Source: an uncultured Collinsella sp.
GTDB taxonomy: Bacteria > Actinomycetota > Coriobacteriia > Coriobacteriales > Coriobacteriaceae
DNA: 11,848 nt
NCBI GenBank assembly: GCA_958354105.1
Contig: CATWVA010000048.1
Coordinates: 1-11,848, forward strand
Direction of reading: 5' to 3'
Both the position numbers and the translations under genes were made by a program. The notes beneath the pieces are model-generated. The model made no database searches. It saw nothing but the letters and a program-made list of their open reading frames with translations, and was not told where the DNA came from. Positions 1-6,157 of the stretch are shown here, piece after piece; the first letter of the stretch is position 1; every line of letters starts with the position of its first letter.

Positions 1-176
1 CGATTGATGCAGCGAAGCATCGTCGACTTGCCCGAGCCCGAAGGACCCAGGACTACGACGACCTCGCCCTTGTGCACATCCAGATCGATATCGCGCAGGA
101 CCACGTTATCGCCGAAGGCCTTCTGGAGGTTCTTGATGCTGACGACGACCTCGTTCGAGTTATTGGTTTCGCTCAT
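1..176 (-). CDS. Amino-acid ABC transporter ATP-binding protein (N-terminal part, cut by window edge)
   Basis: This is the ATPase subunit of the importer whose permease and binding protein lie just upstream; it would couple ATP hydrolysis to uptake at the inner face of the membrane. Only the first 58 residues are present. The Walker A motif GPSGSGKST is visible at residues 44-52 and is followed by MLRCIN, the usual continuation in polar amino-acid transporter ATPases (GlnQ/HisP type). The ATG at 176 is chosen because an AAGGAGG site (184-190) precedes it and overlaps the TAA stop of the permease, so the two genes are separated by only 12 nt and are probably translationally coupled. The missing 3' part should carry the Q-loop, the LSGGQ signature and Walker B. 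The exact substrate cannot be told from this part. Confidence 0.93.
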   Translation of the reverse strand, partial: MSETNNSNEVVVSIKNLQKAFGDNVVLRDIDLDVHKGEVVVVLGPSGSGKSTMLRCIN

Positions 177-188
177 GATAGGACCTCC

Positions 189-1550
189 TTACAGACCGGC
201 GATGTGGTCGGCGGGCGTCGCGACGACCTGTCCAGCGCTCTTGGCGGGACGCTTCTTCTTGGTTTCGGCCGTCCCCAGAAGCCTCGCCTCAAGACCGCTC
301 ACCAAGCGAGCAAGCGGCAGGGTGATGACCAGGTAGAACAGCGCGGCAACCACATACGGCGTAATGGAACCCGTCGTGGCCACGATGGTACGGGCGTTCA
401 TGACGATCTCGACCACGCCCACGGCCGCGAGCAGCGACGTATCCTTGTAAAGCAGGATGAACTCACTGGTCAGCGTAGGCAGGACATTGCGGAACGTCTG
501 CGGAATCATAACGTAGAGCAGCGTCTGGAAGGCGTTCATGCCCAGCGAGCGCGCGGCCTCGTTCTGGCCCTTGGGGATCGACTGAATGCCGGCGCGGAAG
601 ATCTCGCACAGGTAGGCGGACGAGTTCATGGCCATGACGATGACGCCCAGCACATAGTCGTCAACCTTGACGCCGGCCAGCGGCAGACCGAAGAACGCGA
701 TGTAGATCTGCAGGAACGCCGGCGTACCGCGGATGATATTCACATAGATGCCGGCAAGGCAACGCAGGATGCGCGACTTGGAGATGCGCATGAGCGACAA
801 GGCAAAGCCAAAGGGAATTGCCAGCGGAAACGCCACGAGCACGATCGAGAGCGACATGAGGAAGCCTTTGAAGACGATCGGCAGGCTCTGGACCAAAATG
901 ACCGGGTTCAGGAACAGGCGAAGGAACATGTTGGAATTCCATGCCTCGACCCACGGCTGCTCCTTAAGGTCGGCCAGGAAGTTATCGAATGCCGTCACGC
1001 CCTTAATCTCGACGGAAGGAATCTTGGAAATCTTCTTGGTCGAACCGTCGGCGAGCGTATAGGTGCCGCTGAAGGCCTCATCGCCGCCCTCGACGGGAAA
1101 CGTCACGCCGTAGACCTCAACGCGGAAATAGCCGCCGGCGGGCGCCGCCTCGCCAAAGTCGATCTTGAGCGTCTGGCCGTCAGCCTTGCACGTGGGCTTC
1201 ATGGGCGTACGATCCATGAGGTCCTCGCCCGAGAGCATCGTCAATCGCGTGTCATCGGTACCAAACGTCGTACCGTCGACAAACGTCAGCGAAAGACCGC
1301 TCAGCTCCTCGTCGGCATCGGCCTGAACCTCCCAGGTAATGCGCGTCTCGGTGCCGCCGACCACAGCGCTGCCCGAACCGGTGTTGGGTCGGGCGGTAAT
1401 CTTTGCGGTCTCAAGCGCCTGGGCGGTCGTGGGCGCATATGCCCCCGCGCACACCAGCGCGAGCGCCACGGCCATGACGCAGGCTAGCTTTTGGAGCAAA
1501 GCGGGCAGTGAAAAACGCTGCTCCACGGCCCCTTTGTTCAGTCGAGACAA
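189..1550 (-). CDS. Polar amino-acid ABC transporter permease with exported N-terminal domain
   Basis: This is the membrane subunit of the importer, 453 aa from the chosen start. Residues 1-45 look like a signal peptide (basic start, hydrophobic core VMAVALALVCAGAY, cleavage after AQA). Residues about 46-205 form a hydrophilic, Thr/Gly/Val-rich, probably beta-sheet domain outside the membrane. From about residue 220 comes an ordinary HisM/GlnP-type permease domain with about five membrane helices and the EAA loop (EAARSLG at 331-337, then IPQTFR). The tail from about 430 is basic and cytoplasmic. Start: an in-frame ATG at 1658 exists, but the reading from there runs through a strong hairpin (1619-1645) and has no good ribosome site. 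TTG at 1550 is preceded by AGGAG at 5 nt spacing and places the signal peptide at the N-terminus. Family permeases are usually about 220-300 aa without an exported domain, so the extra domain is the odd part. Its job (binding-protein docking, substrate capture) is unknown. Confidence 0.9.
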   Translation of the reverse strand: MSRLNKGAVEQRFSLPALLQKLACVMAVALALVCAGAYAPTTAQALETAKITARPNTGSGSAVVGGTETRITWEVQADADEELSGLSLTFVDGTTFGTDDTRLTMLSGEDLMDRTPMKPTCKADGQTLKIDFGEAAPAGGYFRVEVYGVTFPVEGGDEAFSGTYTLADGSTKKISKIPSVEIKGVTAFDNFLADLKEQPWVEAWNSNMFLRLFLNPVILVQSLPIVFKGFLMSLSIVLVAFPLAIPFGFALSLMRISKSRILRCLAGIYVNIIRGTPAFLQIYIAFFGLPLAGVKVDDYVLGVIVMAMNSSAYLCEIFRAGIQSIPKGQNEAARSLGMNAFQTLLYVMIPQTFRNVLPTLTSEFILLYKDTSLLAAVGVVEIVMNARTIVATTGSITPYVVAALFYLVITLPLARLVSGLEARLLGTAETKKKRPAKSAGQVVATPADHIAGL

Positions 1551-1618
1551 GGTGGCTCCTATCGTAGAAGTTGCCGGCAAAACGAGACGGAAACGCTCTC
1601 CGTCAAGAGAAGCGCAAA

Positions 1619-1645
1619 GGCCCTCTCCGCAAAACGGAAAGGGCC
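1619..1645 (-). promoter_or_regulatory. Hairpin between binding-protein and permease genes
   Basis: Read on the minus strand, GGCCCTTTCCG and CGGAGAGGGCC pair over 11 positions (one G-T wobble) around a TTTTG loop. Only TTT and a mixed pyrimidine stretch follow, so termination would be partial. It lies 22 nt after the binding-protein stop codon and about 70 nt before the TTG start of the permease. In ABC importer operons such a hairpin commonly protects the binding-protein message and lowers expression of downstream subunits; that role is inferred here. Confidence 0.65.
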
Positions 1646-1667
1646 CGCGCGCAATCAAGTAGTTATT

Positions 1668-2528
1668 TTACTTGATATTGTACTTAGCCATGAGGGCGTC
1701 GACGGTACCGTCGTCGGTCAGGTCCTTGATGGCCTGGTTAATGTCGTCCTTGAGCTTGGTGTTGCCCTGGTTGATGGCGATGGCGTACTCCTCGCCGGTG
1801 CTGATCTGCTTGATGGTCTGGCAGGTGTTGAACTGCTCGGCGGTCAGCTGGCTGGCAACGGAGCGGTTGGTGACTACGGCGTCGCCCTTATCGGACTGCA
1901 GAGCGCTAAAGCACTCGGTGGCGTCCTTGTAGGGGACGATCTTGGCCTTGGGGAAGTTCTCCTGGGCAAAGGCCTCGGCGGTCGAGCCAGACTGGACGAT
2001 GATGGTAGCGTCGGAATTGTTGAGCTTCTCGCTAAAGTTATCGGCCGTGATGTCGGTGTTATCGACCTTGGTCACGATAGCCTGATCATCCATGTAGTAG
2101 GAATCAGAGAAAGTGACTTCCTTCTCACGCTCGGGCGTGTCGGTGATAGCCGCGATGGAAACGTCATACTTGGCGCCCGAAGCGACGCCCGGAACCAGCG
2201 TGTCAAAGTCATTGTTGACATACTCGACATCCAGGCCCAGCTTGTCGCCGATAGCCTTGATGAGCTCAAGGTCAAAGCCCTGATAATCGCCGTTGTCATC
2301 CTTGTACTCAAACGGAGCGTACTCGGCAGAGGTGCCGACAGTCAGCGTACCGTCCTTGACGAGCGCGTACTCCTTGGAGCCGTCGACTTTCTCGACCTTA
2401 GCGTCGTCAGAGCTGCTGGAACCGGCATCAGAACCAGAGGTGGCGTTGGACGAGCCGCAGCCCGTCAGTGCGAGGGCGAGCGCCATGGCACCCGTGGCGG
2501 CAAATGCGCCAAGCTTCTTGAGCTTCAT
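1668..2528 (-). CDS. Amino-acid ABC transporter substrate-binding lipoprotein
   Basis: This is the extracellular binding protein that captures a polar amino acid and delivers it to the permease; 286 aa. The N-terminus has a lipoprotein signal with lipobox LTGC (Cys24), then a Ser/Asp-rich linker (about 25-48), then the bacterial solute-binding family 3 fold. Visible family features are TLTVGTSAEYAPFEY (61-75), GFDLELIKAIG (84-94), DVSIAAITDTPEREKEV (122-138, where Arg134 is the expected ligand-carboxylate contact) and FSDSYY (140-145). The length is typical. The start at 2528 is preferred over an in-frame ATG at 2594 because AAGGAGA lies 6 nt upstream and the lipoprotein signal starts exactly here; the longer form would also begin upstream of the predicted transcription start. 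It is the first gene of the importer operon. The ligand could be glutamine, cystine, arginine or similar; the sequence does not decide. Confidence 0.93.
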   Translation of the reverse strand: MKLKKLGAFAATGAMALALALTGCGSSNATSGSDAGSSSSDDAKVEKVDGSKEYALVKDGTLTVGTSAEYAPFEYKDDNGDYQGFDLELIKAIGDKLGLDVEYVNNDFDTLVPGVASGAKYDVSIAAITDTPEREKEVTFSDSYYMDDQAIVTKVDNTDITADNFSEKLNNSDATIIVQSGSTAEAFAQENFPKAKIVPYKDATECFSALQSDKGDAVVTNRSVASQLTAEQFNTCQTIKQISTGEEYAIAINQGNTKLKDDINQAIKDLTDDGTVDALMAKYNIK

Positions 2529-2546
2529 AATCAGTCTCCTTCCGGT

Positions 2547-2568
2547 GACCTCGTTTGATTCAGAGGTC
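2547..2568 (-). promoter_or_regulatory. Inverted repeat in the importer 5' leader
   Basis: GACCTC and GAGGTC form perfect 6-bp arms around a 10-nt spacer. The repeat lies between the predicted transcription start (about 2579) and the ribosome binding site (2535-2541) of the binding-protein gene. The position suits either an operator for a dimeric repressor or a short leader hairpin. No regulator is identifiable from sequence alone. Confidence 0.4.
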
Positions 2569-2585
2569 TGCAAAAACTGTTGGCT

Positions 2586-2614
2586 ATTATGCACCTGGAA
2601 TTACGAATCTGCAA
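2586..2614 (-). promoter_or_regulatory. Sigma-70-type promoter for the amino-acid importer operon
   Basis: On the minus strand, TTGCAG (2609-2614) and CATAAT (2586-2591) are separated by exactly 17 nt, close to the TTGACA/TATAAT consensus. Transcription would start near 2579, giving a leader of about 50 nt before the ATG at 2528. No convincing terminator separates this promoter from the upstream endonuclease IV gene, so some read-through is possible. Confidence 0.7.
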
Positions 2615-2675
2615 CGAGAAAACTGATTGAAACAAACCCATAACGTGAATGGAATACTCTACTTTATGACAGTCA

Positions 2676-3542
2676 TTACTGCTGCAATGACCTTAATAGT
2701 CTAATTTCAGCTGCATAACCTGCAAGTTCGTTCGGAGTCTCCAAAATAAACGGCAGCGAACGCAAACGGCCATTCGATACAATATTCTGCATAACCTGCA
2801 TACCGCCACCAAATTCCTCGCTGCCAAGGTATCCCTTGCCGATGCACTCGTGACGATCTTTATGGGCGCCACAAGGGTTCTTCGAATCGTTGATATGTAC
2901 GGCATGCAGGCGATCGATACCCACCACGCGGTCGAACTCGTCGAGTACGCCGTCCAGATCATGGATGATGTCGTAGCCGGCATCGCTCACATGGCAAGTG
3001 TCCAAACAAACGCCCAGATTATCGGACAGCTCGGGGCACTTGGCGGCAACGCCCTCGATGATGCGCGTCAGCTCCTCAAAGTTACGACCAACCTCGGTGC
3101 CCTTGCCCGCCATGGTCTCGAGCAACACCATCGTCTGCTGGCCCTCAAACATCACCTGGCACAGGGTGTCGACGATCATCTGAATGCCGGCGTCGGAGCC
3201 CTGCCCCACATGCGCACCGGGATGGAAGTTGTAGTAGTTGCCGGGCAGCGCTTCCATGCGCCGCAGATCCTCTGCCATGGCCTCTAGGGCAAACTCGCGC
3301 GCCCGCTCTTTGGCCGAGCAGGGGTTATAGGTATACGGGGCATGCGCCACCAGCGGTCCAAAGTCGTTTTGCGCCATAAGCTCGCGCAGAGCCGCCACGT
3401 CATCCATGTCAAGGTCTTTTGCCTTGCCACCGCGCGGGTTGCGCGTAAAGAACGCAAAGGTATTGGCACCAATGGACAACGCCGTCTCCCCCATTGCCCG
3501 ATAGCCCTTCGTCGTCGAAAGATGACACCCGATCGTCAGCAT
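2676..3542 (-). CDS. nfo: Endonuclease IV (AP endonuclease)
   Basis: This is a cytoplasmic base-excision-repair enzyme that cuts DNA 5' of abasic sites, a metal-dependent TIM barrel of the AP endonuclease 2 family. At 288 aa the length is normal. All nine expected metal ligands can be placed: His67 (AHAPY), His107 (NFHPG), Glu142 (LLETM), Asp181 and His184 (CLDTCH), His216 (VHIND), Asp229 and His231 (HKDRHE) and Glu268 (LETP). The motif CLDTCHVSDAGYD is diagnostic. The start at 3542 is preceded by a G-rich ribosome site (GAGGGGG, 3551-3557), which directly follows the 3' edge of the structured repeat at 3558-3637. It is the last of three same-strand genes after the two oxidoreductases, although a DNA-repair role has no obvious link to them. 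Confidence 0.96.
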   Translation of the reverse strand: MLTIGCHLSTTKGYRAMGETALSIGANTFAFFTRNPRGGKAKDLDMDDVAALRELMAQNDFGPLVAHAPYTYNPCSAKERAREFALEAMAEDLRRMEALPGNYYNFHPGAHVGQGSDAGIQMIVDTLCQVMFEGQQTMVLLETMAGKGTEVGRNFEELTRIIEGVAAKCPELSDNLGVCLDTCHVSDAGYDIIHDLDGVLDEFDRVVGIDRLHAVHINDSKNPCGAHKDRHECIGKGYLGSEEFGGGMQVMQNIVSNGRLRSLPFILETPNELAGYAAEIRLLRSLQQ

Positions 3543-3557
3543 CTCCAGCTCCCCCTC

Positions 3558-3637
3558 ATCAGTTGCGGTGAAATACGGTCTATTGGTGCCTTATTTTGGC
3601 GCAAACAGACCGTATTCCACCGCAAGTTATAAAAGGG
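3558..3637 (-). repeat. 80-bp structured intercistronic repeat, copy A
   Basis: On the minus strand two 22-nt arms starting TTGCGGTGGAATA and ending TATTTCACCGCAA pair along their whole length with only two G-U wobbles, around a 19-nt loop. The flanks, CCCTTTTATA on the 5' side and CTGAT on the 3' side, match copy B (4725-4804). No T-run follows the stem, so it is not an ordinary terminator. It lies between the Gfo/Idh/MocA gene and nfo, and the nfo ribosome site begins right after it. Confidence 0.85.
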
Positions 3638-3693
3638 GCATCAGGGGCAAAGGCCTCCAGGCATTCCAAGCGCTGGTGCCATGCCCCCACGCC

Positions 3694-4713
3694 CTAAAGT
3701 TTCAAACGAATCGCATCGATGATGCGTGCGCAGCGCCGTGTGGCGGCTAGGGACATGATGGGGCTTTCGAGTTTCCCCGCCTGAATGAGCCGCGTCGCGT
3801 GCGATGCCTCACCGTAAAAATCATCGACCTCAAATGGTGCATCGATTTCGAGTACTCGACCGTCGGAGTACTTCACATGGGCGAGCTCGGGGCGATGGAG
3901 ACGCTCGATTTCCAACGAGCCCCGCTCACAGGCAATCGTTAAGCGGCTTTCATATGCTGCTTTGCCGTCGCACACCATATGAATGGGTATACCTCCGACG
4001 CTCATATGGATCTCGTCGGCCCAATCGACACGGCCGCCTGATACGTCACGCCAGCGAACTTCACGGGACGAAACCTCGCACGCGCCCGCGAGCAAATCCT
4101 CAAACCAACCGACCGCATAACAGCCCATGTCATATAGACAGCCGCCCTGCAGCGAATCAAGCAGATAGCCCGAAGGAGACTCGCCGTAATCGAGCTTTTG
4201 CACACTTTCAATCGAGACAATACGGCCAAGCTCACCCGACGCAAGAAAGTCTTTCACGCGAGTGCGCATCGGGCAAAACCGATTCTTCATCGCCTCCATA
4301 AACAGCACGCCGCGCTCGCGAGAGGTGGAGGCGATCGAGAGAGCCTCTTCCTCACTCAAAACGGCCGGCTTTTCGCACAGCACGGCCTTTCCGGCGCACA
4401 GCGCGCGACAGGCCCAACGCGTATGCATGCCATGCGGAAGCGCCAAGTAGATTGCGTCGACATCGGGGTCGGCAATCAGCGCGTCATAAGCCGCATCGCC
4501 GTTATCGTCGACCGAGGCATGGCCATGCGCAGCATCGATCGAAAACGCTCGGCAAAATTCCTCGACATGTGCAGGAGTGCGGCCGGCCGCAGCCACCAGC
4601 CGTGCCCCGTCGACCTTCTTGAGCGACGATGCAAATCGATGAGAAATGCGCCCAGCGCCCAAAATGCCCCAACGGACCTCACGCGAATCATTACGTAAAC
4701 CTCGGTCACCCAC
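3694..4713 (-). CDS. Gfo/Idh/MocA family NAD(P)-dependent oxidoreductase
   Basis: This is a probable cytoplasmic sugar- or polyol-type dehydrogenase, 339 aa. The N-terminal Rossmann half has WGILGAGRIS (dinucleotide loop at residues 19-24) and the family hallmark CEKPA (Glu114-Lys115-Pro116, Lys115 being the expected catalytic lysine). The C-terminal beta-sheet half has the conserved segment GGCLYDMGCYAV (190-201). The start is GTG at 4713, set by GGGAGG 5 nt upstream; this ribosome site directly follows the 3' edge of repeat copy B. It lies 91 nt after the aldo/keto reductase gene and 151 nt before nfo, all on the same strand. The substrate cannot be predicted; the layout is also compatible with trans-dihydrodiol or xylose dehydrogenase-like members. 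A weak hairpin with a long loop and TTTTATA tail lies just downstream. Confidence 0.9.
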   Translation of the reverse strand: MGDRGLRNDSREVRWGILGAGRISHRFASSLKKVDGARLVAAAGRTPAHVEEFCRAFSIDAAHGHASVDDNGDAAYDALIADPDVDAIYLALPHGMHTRWACRALCAGKAVLCEKPAVLSEEEALSIASTSRERGVLFMEAMKNRFCPMRTRVKDFLASGELGRIVSIESVQKLDYGESPSGYLLDSLQGGCLYDMGCYAVGWFEDLLAGACEVSSREVRWRDVSGGRVDWADEIHMSVGGIPIHMVCDGKAAYESRLTIACERGSLEIERLHRPELAHVKYSDGRVLEIDAPFEVDDFYGEASHATRLIQAGKLESPIMSLAATRRCARIIDAIRLKL

Positions 4714-4724
4714 GATAGCCTCCC

Positions 4725-4804
4725 ATCAGTTGCGGCGAAATAGTTCCTGTTATCGCCCCATTCTGCCGCAAACAGGAACTATTCCATCACAAGATATAAA
4801 AGGG
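4725..4804 (-). repeat. 80-bp structured intercistronic repeat, copy B
   Basis: This is the second copy of the element at 3558-3637 in the same orientation. On the minus strand two 22-nt arms, starting TTGTGATGGAATAG and ending CTATTTCGCCGCAA, pair with three G-U wobbles and one A-C mismatch around a 19-nt loop. Over the central 49 nt the copies align without gaps. The four-base core of each arm differs completely but stays complementary (CGGT with ACCG in copy A, GTTC with GAAC in copy B, plus-strand reading). The element begins immediately after the aldo/keto reductase stop codon and ends at the ribosome site of the next gene. Confidence 0.85.
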
Positions 4805-5995
4805 TCATGAGGAGCGAGTTTTGCTGAAGACTTTAAGCATGGCCGTTACGGGGCCCGGCTGGAAGCGTCGGCGCACGTCATCGAGACGCTCGGGGATATC
4901 GATATGCTGCGGGCAGTGGCGCGCGCATTTGCCGCACTTGACGCAATTGCTCACCAGCTTGGCCTCGCTTGTGCGCACCGCGCTCGCCGTAAAGTACTGC
5001 GATAGACCCGTAAACCAGCTGTGCGCATAGCTCGCGTTGTAGGCGGCAAAGCAGCCGGGAATGTTGATACCCTTGGGACATGGCATGCAGTAGCCGCACC
5101 CCGTACAGGGCACGCGATTCGATTTTTCAAACTCCGTCAGCACGTGCGCGATGGCATCGAGCTGAGTAGCTGTCATCGAATCCGGCAGGGCCCGATCGGC
5201 CAACACCGCGTTCTCATCCACCTGCGCGGTATCGGTCATACCCGAAAGCAGCATCGTCACCTGAGGATGATTCCACACCCACGAAAGACCCCAGGCGGCA
5301 GGAGTGCGCAAATGCGGGTCACGGGCACTATCAAGCACGGCGCGGGCCCGCGGCGGCAGTTTACCCGCTAGACGACCGCCCAGCAGCGGCTCCATCACAA
5401 ACACCGCGAGCCCGCGCTCCGCAGCCGCCATGAGTCCCGCCGTTCCCGCTTGGTAATGCTCGCCGGCATAGTTGTACTGGATCTGGCAAAAATCCCAGTC
5501 ATATGCGTCAAGCATCGTGAGGAAGTCCGCCGCGCTACCGTGGTACGAAAAACCGATCTGGCGAATGCGCCCCGAAGCCTTTTGGCGCGCAATCCAGTCC
5601 TCGATGCCCAGTGCCACCAAGCGCTCCCACTGGGCGGGCGAGGTAATGTTGTGCATAAGGTAATAGTCGATATGGTCGGTCTGCAGGCGGCGCAGTTGCT
5701 CGTCGAAGAACCGGTCGAAATCCTCCGCGCACTTGCACGAAGCATGCGGCAACTTAGTCGCCAGCAACACCCGGTCACGCAGCCCCAAGCGCTCAAGCGA
5801 GGCGCCCACGCACGCCTCGTTACCGGGATAGAGATACGCGGTGTCCAGATAATTAATCCCCTGCTCCACCGCACGGGAGATGATGGCGTCGGCTGTCTTC
5901 GCATCCGGGCGTCCCGGCGCACCGGGAAACCTCATGCAGCCCAGCCCCAACGCCGAGATACGGTTGCCGCTTTTGGGGTCAACGCGATATTGCAC
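4805..5995 (-). CDS. Aldo/keto reductase with C-terminal 4Fe-4S ferredoxin-like domain
   Basis: This 396-aa redox enzyme has an aldo/keto reductase barrel (about 1-285) followed by an iron-sulfur tail. The catalytic tetrad is visible as Asp51, Tyr56, Lys81 and His115 (DTAYLYPGNE, ATKLP, YYLMHN). The tail has Cys at 297, 300, 303 and the paired CP at 306 in CTGCGYCMPCPKGINIP, and Cys 351, 354, 357 and 361 in CVKCGKCARHCPQHIDIP, a two-cluster arrangement known from many anaerobe aldo/keto reductases. It could pass electrons between NAD(P)H or a carbonyl and a ferredoxin-like partner; the substrate is unknown. The start is GTG at 5995 behind a long purine-rich site (GGGAGGGGAGGGG). The gene is divergent from the cyclase gene and heads the three-gene minus-strand group. 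Confidence 0.93.
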   Translation of the reverse strand: MQYRVDPKSGNRISALGLGCMRFPGAPGRPDAKTADAIISRAVEQGINYLDTAYLYPGNEACVGASLERLGLRDRVLLATKLPHASCKCAEDFDRFFDEQLRRLQTDHIDYYLMHNITSPAQWERLVALGIEDWIARQKASGRIRQIGFSYHGSAADFLTMLDAYDWDFCQIQYNYAGEHYQAGTAGLMAAAERGLAVFVMEPLLGGRLAGKLPPRARAVLDSARDPHLRTPAAWGLSWVWNHPQVTMLLSGMTDTAQVDENAVLADRALPDSMTATQLDAIAHVLTEFEKSNRVPCTGCGYCMPCPKGINIPGCFAAYNASYAHSWFTGLSQYFTASAVRTSEAKLVSNCVKCGKCARHCPQHIDIPERLDDVRRRFQPGPVTAMLKVFSKTRSS

Positions 5996-6157
5996 GGCCC
6001 CTCCCCTCCCATCGAAGCCCTGACAAGGCGAAACAAACCCGTCACGTCATCGAAACACATCGGAATCGCAATTGAGAACGTATCGTAACGCAGCAGAAAT
6101 CAGGCCGTCACGGCACCGCTTTAACATCAGCAAAAAGCCCGATGAAAGGAGTCGCCC
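5996..6157. promoter_or_regulatory. Divergent intergenic region with a perfect palindrome
   Basis: This 162-bp gap separates two divergent genes and should hold both promoters. The clearest element is the palindrome GCCGTCACGGC (6104-6114). A weak minus-strand promoter candidate, GTGACG with 18 nt to TACGAT, overlaps it. AAAGGAG at 6145-6151 is the ribosome site of the cyclase gene. I could not assign a plus-strand promoter with confidence. Confidence 0.35.

Noticed and set aside
72..1487. A 471-codon open frame on the plus strand opposite the permease
   Set aside because: It has a skewed, Arg/His/Asp/Gly-rich composition with no domain signal, and lies opposite a clear permease with EAA motif. 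It is a GC-rich antisense shadow.
2668..2682. Short dyad ATGACAGTCAT at the end of nfo as a terminator
   Set aside because: The arms are only 5 bp, AT-rich, with no T-run, and the dyad overlaps the stop codon; this is within chance expectation.
3628..3687. Possible terminator after the Gfo/Idh/MocA gene (GGGGCAT with ATGCCCC, then TTTTATA on the minus strand)
   Set aside because: The 7-bp stem encloses a 39-nt loop, and the TTTTATA tail is part of the repeat element also found in copy B without such a stem. It is too weak to call.
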